Assembly: GCA_030684755.1 (NCBI GenBank)
Contig: JAUXXN010000577.1
Span: 1 to 5,011, forward strand
Direction of reading: 5' to 3'
DNA: 5,011 nt
Source: Hydrogenophaga sp.
Lineage (GTDB): Bacteria > Pseudomonadota > Gammaproteobacteria > Burkholderiales > Burkholderiaceae_C
Positions 1 to 5,011 of the stretch are shown here, piece by piece. Position numbers and translations under genes: made by a program. Below the pieces are notes generated by a model that ran no database searches, was not told the origin of the DNA, and saw only the letters and a list, made by a program, of their open reading frames with translations. The first letter of the stretch is position 1. Each line of letters begins with the position of its first letter.

Positions 1-949
1 TTGACCAAAATGGCCTTGACTTCGGGGTTTTTCAGCATGATCTTGAAGGCTTCGGTGACCTTCTCGGGGGTGGCGCCGCCGCCCACGACCAAGAAGTTGG
101 CCGGCTCGGCGCCGAACAGCTTGATGGTGTCCATGGTGGCCATGGCCAAGCCAGCGCCGTTGACCAGACAGCCGATGTTGCCGTCGAGGCTGATGTAAGC
201 CAGATCGAACTTGGAGGCTTCGACTTCAGCCGGGTCTTCTTCGTCCAGATCGCGGAAGGCCACGATTTCGGGGTGGCGGAACAGCGCGTTGGCGTCAAAG
301 TTGAACTTGGCGTCCAGGGCAATCACGTTGCCTTTGCCGTCGCGGTTCAGCGGGTTGATTTCCACCAGGGAAGCGTCGGTGTCCATGTAGCACTTGTAGA
401 GCTTCTGGAAGATGTCCACGGCTTGGGCGGTGGAGCCTCGGGCATGCCGATGGCATTGGCAATTTTGGTGGCTTGCTCGTCGCCCAGACCGGTCAGCGGA
501 TCGATGAACTCGGTGATGATTTTCTCAGGCGTGGAGTGGGCCACTTCTTCAATGTCCATGCCGCCTTCGCTGGAGGCAATGAACGCAACCTTTTGGGTTG
601 CACGGTCGGTCACAACCGACACGTAATATTCTTTTTGAATGTCGGCGCCGTCTTCGATGTAGAGGCGACGCACTTTTTGGCCTTCGGGGCCGGTTTGGTG
701 GGTCTTGAGCTGCATGCCCAAGATTTCGCCCGCAATGCGCTTCACGTCTTCAATGGTTTTGGCCACTTTGACGCCGCCGCCCTTGCCACGGCCACCAGCG
801 TGGATCTGGGCCTTGACCACCCACACGGGGCCGCCCAGCTTTTGAGCGGCTTCCACAGCCTCTTGCACCGTAAACGCCGCGATGCCGCGGGGCACTGGCA
901 CACCAAATTGGCGCAAGATTTCCTTGCCTTGGTACTCGTGAATCTTCAT
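1..949 (-). CDS. sucC: Succinyl-CoA synthetase (ADP-forming) beta subunit, 3'-partial, apparent frameshift at ~436
   Basis: SucC is the ATP-grasp beta subunit of cytoplasmic succinyl-CoA synthetase, which pairs with SucD to convert succinyl-CoA to succinate with nucleotide phosphorylation in the TCA cycle. Translation begins [12 protein letters not shown]. The chosen ATG (949-947) matches the family N-terminus and follows a GAGAGAGA purine run at 961-954; the frame stays open upstream to 1105, but those codons do not look like SucC. ATP-binding residues K46 and the GRGKGGG loop (53-59) are present. After E171 the frame breaks: one G seems missing from a GGG run (positions 436-437). As written the product stops after 200 residues (stop at 347-349), the last 29 of them aberrant. 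Adding one base restores SucC to the window edge (about residue 316 of a usual ~388), including Mg-ligand-type N199 and D213 and N264 in [12 protein letters not shown], all at E. coli numbering. sucD would be expected beyond the left edge. Identity is near certain; whether the frameshift is real is not. Confidence 0.95.
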
Positions 950-1083
950 GAGGTCTCTCTCAGGAATGGATAAAAGGGTCAACGACCAACCAGAGGCGGC
1001 CGAAAATCGGGCGCTGGGAACAGCAACCGGAGAATGTATCATGCTGCAGCGCACCAAAGAAATGCACTGCAACGCGCTACGTA

Positions 1084-1105
1084 ATGCATAATTATATTGA
1101 TGCAT
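1084..1105. repeat. Paired ATGCAT palindromes flanking the sucC -10 (possible operator)
   Basis: Two copies of the self-complementary hexamer ATGCAT lie at 1084-1089 and 1100-1105, separated by an AT-rich 10-bp spacer, so their centres are 16 bp apart (about 1.5 helical turns). The symmetric arrangement with an AT core resembles a dimeric repressor site, loosely like an arginine-repressor (ArgR) box, and it overlaps possible start signals for both sucC and argC. Assignment to ArgR is only inference: the half-sites differ from the E. coli TGAAT/ATTCA consensus. Confidence 0.4.
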
Positions 1106-1118
1106 CTCTGAATCTAAA
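1091..1118 (-). promoter_or_regulatory. Candidate sigma70 promoter for sucC
   Basis: On the minus strand there is a perfect TATAAT at 1096-1091, preceded at a 16-bp spacing by TTTAGA (1118-1113, 4 of 6 matches to TTGACA). This would start transcription near 1084 and give sucC a leader of about 135 nt. The -10 lies in the only AT-rich patch of the divergent sucC/argC gap. A plus-strand promoter for argC is less clear: CATAAT (1087-1092) and TATATT (1093-1098) could serve as -10 elements, but neither has a convincing -35. Confidence 0.5.
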
Positions 1119-1137
1119 CTGACAAGGCAACTGCGTT

Positions 1138-2061
1138 ATGGCCAAAGTCTTCATTGATGGCGAAGCCGGTACCACCGGGCTGCAAATTCGCGAACGTTTG
1201 CACAACATGCCGGGGGTTGATGTGGTCAGCATCGCGCCCGAGCGGCGCAAAGACCCAGCCGCCAAGCGCGACTTGATGGCACAGGTCGATTTGGTCATTT
1301 TGTGTTTGCACGACGACGCGGCTATCGAGTCGGTGGCCATGATCGACAGCCTGCCCGGTCCGAAACCCCGCATCATTGATGCGTCGACCGCACACCGCTG
1401 CGCACCCGACTGGGTGTTTGGTTTCCCCGAACTGTGTGCGGGCCAGCGTGAATCGGTGATTGACGCAGAACGCGTGGCCAACCCGGGCTGCTACGCCACC
1501 GGTGCCATTGCCCTGATTCGCCCCTTGGTGGACGCGGGCCTGTTGCCCAAAGATTTCCCAATCTCGCTGCCCTCGGTCAGCGGTTATTCGGGCGGCGGTC
1601 GCACCATGATCGAAGCCTATGAAAAGGGCGAAGCACCGCTGTTTGAGTCCTACGCGCTGGGGTTGGCGCACAAGCACATTCCAGAAATCTTGCATTACAC
1701 CGGCCTGAAGCGCCGCCCTCTCTTCATTCCGTCGGTAGGCAATTTCCGCCAGGGCATGTTGGTGCAACTGCCGCTGCACCTAGATGCGCTGCCGGGCACA
1801 CCCAAGGCCAGCGACCTGCACGATGCGCTGGTGGCGCACTATGCGCCCAGTGCCGCCGCTGGCGGCTGGGTCAGCGTGGAGCCCGCCACAGAGAGCGGCA
1901 AGCTTGATGCCACCGCGCTCAACGACACCAACAAACTGGAGTTGCGCGTGTTTGGCAACGACAGCCACCACCATGCCGTGCTGATCGCCCGCCTGGACAA
2001 CTTGGGCAAGGGAGCCAGCGGTGCTGCGGTGCAAAACCTACAGCTGATGCTCGGTTTGTAA
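1138..2061 (+). CDS. argC: N-acetyl-gamma-glutamyl-phosphate reductase, short (type 2) form
   Basis: This 307-residue cytoplasmic enzyme catalyses the NADPH-dependent reduction of N-acetylglutamyl phosphate to the semialdehyde, the third step of arginine/ornithine biosynthesis. The N-terminus [17 protein letters not shown] carries the glycine-rich Rossmann motif of the type 2 subfamily (GEAGTTG, residues 8-14). The catalytic cysteine is C118 in [17 protein letters not shown] (146-155) and AHKHIPEI (177-184), with the probable catalytic histidine, form the rest of the active site. Length fits type 2 ArgC and is shorter than the ~334-residue E. coli type 1. The ATG at 1138 is preceded by a modest AAGG (1124-1127) ten bases upstream. 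The gene is divergent from sucC and convergent with recX, so it is probably monocistronic; no other arginine gene is in the window. It looks intact, with all key residues present. Confidence 0.95.
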   Translation: MAKVFIDGEAGTTGLQIRERLHNMPGVDVVSIAPERRKDPAAKRDLMAQVDLVILCLHDDAAIESVAMIDSLPGPKPRIIDASTAHRCAPDWVFGFPELCAGQRESVIDAERVANPGCYATGAIALIRPLVDAGLLPKDFPISLPSVSGYSGGGRTMIEAYEKGEAPLFESYALGLAHKHIPEILHYTGLKRRPLFIPSVGNFRQGMLVQLPLHLDALPGTPKASDLHDALVAHYAPSAAAGGWVSVEPATESGKLDATALNDTNKLELRVFGNDSHHHAVLIARLDNLGKGASGAAVQNLQLMLGL

Positions 2062-2069
2062 ACAGGGTG

Positions 2070-2093
2070 CTGCGCCGCCTGACCGGGGCGCAG
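2070..2093. terminator. Hairpin between convergent argC and recX
   Basis: CTGCGCC (2070-2076) is the exact reverse complement of GGCGCAG (2087-2093), giving a 7-bp GC-rich stem with a 10-nt loop, 8 bp after the argC stop and 17 bp before the recX stop. The position between convergent genes suggests a shared bidirectional terminator. There is no real T-tract on either strand, so intrinsic termination would be weak. Confidence 0.45.
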
Positions 2094-2109
2094 TTGCCAG
2101 GGCGCGACC

Positions 2110-2562
2110 TCAAAGATCGTCGTCGCTGCCACTGACCACGCGGCGAATGGTGTCGCCACCGAAACCGCGGGAAGCCAAAAAGCGCATCTGCTTGCCGCGC
2201 TCGGTGGCATCGGCCGGAGGTTCACCAAATTTCTTGCGCCACACCTCGCGGGCGCGCTCCACTTCGGAGCCTTGCAAGTCGGCCACCGCCTGCGCCATGG
2301 CGTCGGGGCTCAGGCCTTTGGCTTGCAGCTCTTGGCGCACCCGGGCGGCGCCCATTTTGGCGGCGCGGCGGTGCACCACCGATTCGAGCACGCGCTGCTC
2401 GTTGATGAAGCCTTTGGCTTCCAGTTCATCCAGCGCACGCGCCAGCTCGCCGGGCTCGGTCTCATGGGCACGCAGCTTGCGCTCCAACTCAGCACGCGAA
2501 TGCTCGCGGCCACTGAGCAAGCGCAACGCCCGCCCTTTGAGCGATATTTGATGAAAAGCCAT
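2110..2562 (-). CDS. recX: Regulatory protein RecX (RecA modulator)
   Basis: RecX is a small cytoplasmic protein that binds RecA filaments and limits their activity. The 150-residue product is all-alpha in character with typical RecX features: ALRLLSGREHSRAEL (12-26), a LEAKGFINEQR segment (47-57, matching the family's 'GxL(D/N)ExR' turn), RQELQAKGL (76-84) and a C-terminal repeat KFG...KQMRFLASRGFGGDTI (111-139). It is slightly shorter than E. coli RecX (166). The start at 2562 (MAFHQISLKGRAL) is chosen because the longer open frame upstream runs out of frame into recA. It follows recA after 49 bp and should be co-transcribed. The ATG lacks a good Shine-Dalgarno sequence; the preceding bases (CTTCCCACA) are pyrimidine-rich, and the nearest purine-rich stretch is inside the upstream hairpin. 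This fits low expression relative to recA. Confidence 0.92.
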   Translation of the reverse strand: MAFHQISLKGRALRLLSGREHSRAELERKLRAHETEPGELARALDELEAKGFINEQRVLESVVHRRAAKMGAARVRQELQAKGLSPDAMAQAVADLQGSEVERAREVWRKKFGEPPADATERGKQMRFLASRGFGGDTIRRVVSGSDDDL

Positions 2563-2571
2563 TGTGGGAAG

Positions 2572-2597
2572 ACCGCCTGCGCCGAGGCTCAGGCGGT
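2572..2597 (-). terminator. recA-recX intergenic hairpin (attenuator candidate)
   Basis: An 8-bp perfect stem, ACCGCCTG paired with CAGGCGGT (2572-2579 and 2590-2597), with a 10-nt loop, fills most of the 49-bp gap between the recA stop and the recX start. In the recA direction AAG/CTT can extend the stem past a single bulged C. There is no T-tract after the stem in the recA-to-recX direction; the T5 run (2600-2604) follows it only on the plus strand. It is better read as a partial terminator or translation-limiting structure for recX than as a strong terminator. In E. coli, recX is made by readthrough of a terminator after recA. Confidence 0.55.
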
Positions 2598-2611
2598 GCT
2601 TTTTGGGGCCG

Positions 2612-3748
<1,137 letters not shown>

Positions 3749-3754
3749 GTAGAG

Positions 3755-3759
3755 CTCCT
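3755..3759 (-). promoter_or_regulatory. Ribosome binding site of recA
   Basis: AGGAG on the minus strand, six bases before the ATG at 3748. It decides the start of recA in favour of the protein beginning [10 protein letters not shown] over the in-frame ATG further upstream at 3853. Confidence 0.85.
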
Positions 3760-3808
3760 GAGCGTGGGGGTGGGTGGGTCGTGTCCAGCATGTGTGGTTG
3801 TGTACAGA

Positions 3809-3824
3809 CTGGATGCTTGAACAG
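3809..3824 (-). promoter_or_regulatory. LexA (SOS) operator upstream of recA
   Basis: On the minus strand the site reads CTGTTCAAGCATCCAG, a CTGT-N8-ACAG LexA box with one mismatch (A to C in the second half-site). Its inner sequence resembles the E. coli recA operator (CTGTATGAGCATACAG). It lies 61 bp before the recA start codon. A weak -35-like TAGACT (3831-3826) lies just upstream and a poor -10-like TGTACA (3806-3801) just downstream, the same order as in E. coli recA, where the operator sits between the hexamers. Outside the box, AGACTG (3806-3811) and CAGTCT (3825-3830) form a wider inverted repeat. Confidence 0.8.
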
Positions 3825-3845
3825 CAGTCTACAGCCAAGTAAAAC
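3817..3845 (+). promoter_or_regulatory. Candidate promoter for the MarR-family gene
   Basis: On the plus strand TTGAAC (3817-3822) and TAAAAC (3840-3845) are separated by exactly 17 bp; each matches 4 of 6 positions of the sigma70 consensus. The -35 lies inside the LexA box, so LexA binding could also block this divergent promoter. Transcription would start near 3852. Assigned from spacing and position only. Confidence 0.35.
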
Positions 3846-3877
3846 GATGGCATGGAGTTTTATGGTCAGTTTGCCTT

Positions 3878-3914
3878 ACCATTTAACCATGCTGAAATCC
3901 CACCATGAAACCAT
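3878..3914 (+). repeat. 8-bp-periodic ACCAT array before the MarR gene
   Basis: ACCAT occurs at 3878, 3886, 3902 and 3910, all in one 8-bp register with one position (3894, GAAAT) degenerate. An inverted copy, ATGGT, lies at 3862-3866. Three of the copies read ACCATG, so several candidate start codons of the downstream gene fall inside the array. The period is not a multiple of three, which argues against a coding origin. It could be an operator array for the adjacent regulator; no function is shown. Confidence 0.5.
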
Positions 3915-4431
3915 GCCCGAAACACAGAACACTGCGCCCGATGACCGCTGGCGCAGCGGCCACTTGGGCCGCCTGATGGGCCAGGCCCTGCGCCGCTTTG
4001 ATGAGCGGGTGTTGCACCTGATGGCCCACAACGCAGAGGTGCCGCTGGCCCTGTCAAACTTGGCCGCGCGCGCGCAGATTGGGGCGGCCCATGTGCACAT
4101 CACGCGCCATCTGGGCTTGAACGGCTCACGCCTGACCGATCTGGCCCAGCAGGCCGGCATGAGCAAGCAAGCCATGGGCGACCTGGTGACCCAGTGCGAC
4201 GCCTGGGGTCTGGTGCGGCGCGAGCCCGATCCGCTGGACGCCCGGGCACGGCGCATCGTTTTCACCGACACGGGGCTGCTTTGGCTGGAAGCCTTTCGCC
4301 AGGCGGTGGCTCAGGCAGAAAGCGAATTTCGTGCGCAGGTGGGCGCCGACGTGGCCACGGTGGTAGCGCTGGGGCTGGAGGCCTACGGATCGGAGGCGTT
4401 GGATGCGCGTCGGTACGCCACGACCCGGTAA
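3913..4431 (+). CDS. MarR-family winged-helix transcriptional regulator
   Basis: The 172-residue product has the MarR layout: an N-terminal dimerisation helix (about 15-42, LMGQALRRFDERVLHLM), a helix-turn-helix (about 72-98) with recognition helix MSKQAMGDLVTQC (83-95), and a wing carrying the family signature LVRREPDPLDARARRIVFTDTG (around 100-121, with the conserved D-x-R). A C-terminal helix closes the dimer interface. Such proteins bind palindromic operators as dimers and often lose DNA affinity on binding small phenolic or other ligands; the ligand here cannot be told. The start is uncertain: in-frame ATGs at 3862, 3889 and 3913 are all possible. 3862 has GGAG only four bases upstream, while 3889 and 3913 have no clear Shine-Dalgarno; 3913 was chosen because the conserved part begins soon after. 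The gene is divergent from recA and shares its control region. It is not close enough to a named subgroup for a gene symbol. Confidence 0.85.
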   Translation: MPETQNTAPDDRWRSGHLGRLMGQALRRFDERVLHLMAHNAEVPLALSNLAARAQIGAAHVHITRHLGLNGSRLTDLAQQAGMSKQAMGDLVTQCDAWGLVRREPDPLDARARRIVFTDTGLLWLEAFRQAVAQAESEFRAQVGADVATVVALGLEAYGSEALDARRYATTR

Positions 4432-4583
4432 AACCCCAAGGGGATAACAGCATTCAACGGTTGGGGCAGAGCCTAAAATGTAAGCTTCAAAATAGGTTCT
4501 GCTGACAAGGCTCTTGTGTGCCTTGGACAACTGGGCCATCCAGCTCAAGAAAAAACGGCTTCGCCCGCTCAGAGGAGACAAAA
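4432..4583 (+). other. Intergenic leader before the response regulator gene
   Basis: This 152-bp gap contains a CCCCAAGGGG palindrome just after the MarR-gene stop (4434-4443), a -10-like TAAAAT (4474-4479) without a convincing -35, and a CAAGGC/GCCTTG stem (4506-4511 with 4520-4525, 8-nt loop). It ends in an A-rich stretch (4549-4555) and the AGGAG ribosome site. I see no small ORF with support and no recognisable RNA gene. Confidence 0.4.
4573..4577 (+). promoter_or_regulatory. Ribosome binding site fixing a GTG start
   Basis: AGGAG lies six bases before GTG at 4584. It selects this GTG as the start of the response regulator, whose receiver domain begins directly with (M)RILIAEDD. Confidence 0.8.
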
Positions 4584-5011
4584 GTGCGCATTTTGATTGC
4601 CGAAGACGACCAGGTTCTGGCCGATGGCCTGTTGCGCAGCTTGCGCGCCGCCGGGGCCGCCGTGGACCATGTGGCCAGTGGCAGCGAGGCCGACGCCGCG
4701 CTGATGACGAACAACGAGTTCGACCTGCTGATTCTGGATCTGGGCCTGCCCAAGCTGCACGGGCTGGAGGTGCACAAGCGGCTGCGGGCGCGGGGATCGT
4801 CGCTGCCGGTGCTGATCCTGACGGCGGCCGACAGCGTGGAGGAGCGCGTGAAGGGCCTGGACTACGGCGCCGACGATTACATGGCGAAGCCATTTTCGCT
4901 GCAGGAACTCGAAGCCCGGGTGCGCGCCCTCTCGCGCCGGGGCATGGGGGGCAGCACCAACACCATCAAGCACGGCCCGCTGGAATACGACCAGGCCGGA
5001 CGCGTGGCCAC
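4584..5011 (+). CDS. OmpR/PhoB-family response regulator, 3'-partial
   Basis: This is a two-component response regulator cut by the right edge; 142 complete codons are visible. The receiver domain (about 1-118) has all key residues: acidic pair D8-D9, phosphoacceptor D52 in LDLGLP, T80 in ILTAAD, and K102 in AKPFSLQEL. The segment from about 127 (IKHGPLEYDQAGRVA) is the start of an OmpR-type winged-helix DNA-binding domain, so the full protein should be about 220-240 residues. The compact receiver and its motifs resemble the QseB/TctD/PmrA group, but the specific pathway cannot be assigned. Translation starts at GTG with a good AGGAG. A partner sensor histidine kinase gene is expected downstream, outside the window. 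Codon third positions are strongly G/C with mostly CTG leucines, more so by eye than in argC. Confidence 0.92.
   Translation, partial: MRILIAEDDQVLADGLLRSLRAAGAAVDHVASGSEADAALMTNNEFDLLILDLGLPKLHGLEVHKRLRARGSSLPVLILTAADSVEERVKGLDYGADDYMAKPFSLQELEARVRALSRRGMGGSTNTIKHGPLEYDQAGRVA

Noticed and set aside
473..973. 166-residue plus-strand open frame
   Set aside because: Antisense shadow of the intact 5' half of sucC.
950..1105. In-frame N-terminal extension of SucC to an ATG at 1105
   Set aside because: The extra 52 residues do not match SucC, overlap the candidate -10, and the family N-terminus begins at 949 behind a purine-rich ribosome site.
1114..1779. 221-residue minus-strand open frame
   Set aside because: Antisense shadow of argC, which has all its catalytic motifs.
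4434..4443. CCCCAAGGGG palindrome after the MarR gene as a terminator
   Set aside because: The stem is at most 3-4 bp with a 2-4 nt loop and no T-tract follows.
4502..4511. CTGACAAGGC shared by the argC leader (1119-1128) and the response-regulator leader (4502-4511)
   Set aside because: Several 10-base matches are expected by chance in a 5-kb window, and in argC the match includes the ribosome site.
4126..4893. 255-residue minus-strand open frame
   Set aside because: It spans antisense of both the MarR gene and the response regulator plus the gap between them; the Arg/Pro/Ala-rich product resembles no family.

Overview
The window reads as ordinary chromosome of a GC-rich betaproteobacterium. 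The protein sequences (RecA with a Lys/Ala-rich tail, RecX, SucC, an OmpR-type regulator) and the gene neighbourhood fit Burkholderiales, most likely Comamonadaceae. This placement is made by eye and was not checked against a database.

Layout from left to right: the 5' part of sucC on the minus strand (it runs off the left edge and carries an apparent one-base frameshift near 436); a 188-bp divergent control region; argC on the plus strand (short 'type 2' N-acetyl-gamma-glutamyl-phosphate reductase); a 48-bp convergent gap with a hairpin; recX and then recA, both on the minus strand and transcribed recA to recX, separated by a 49-bp hairpin spacer; a divergent control region with a good LexA (SOS) box; a MarR-family regulator gene on the plus strand; a 152-bp intergenic leader; and the first 142 codons of an OmpR/QseB-type response regulator on the plus strand, cut by the right edge.

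Functionally there are four separate themes: TCA cycle (sucC), arginine biosynthesis (argC), recombination and SOS repair (recA with its modulator recX), and transcriptional control (the MarR regulator and the response regulator). The recA-recX pair is the only clear functional unit. argC sits alone on the opposite strand between sucC and recX and looks like a separately controlled single gene.

I found no tRNA, rRNA, CRISPR array, insertion sequence or phage gene, and no evidence of an undescribed multi-gene system. The points most worth a second look are the sucC frameshift, the LexA box that may cover two divergent promoters, an 8-bp-periodic ACCAT array in front of the MarR gene, and a perfect -10 hexamer held between two ATGCAT palindromes upstream of sucC and argC.
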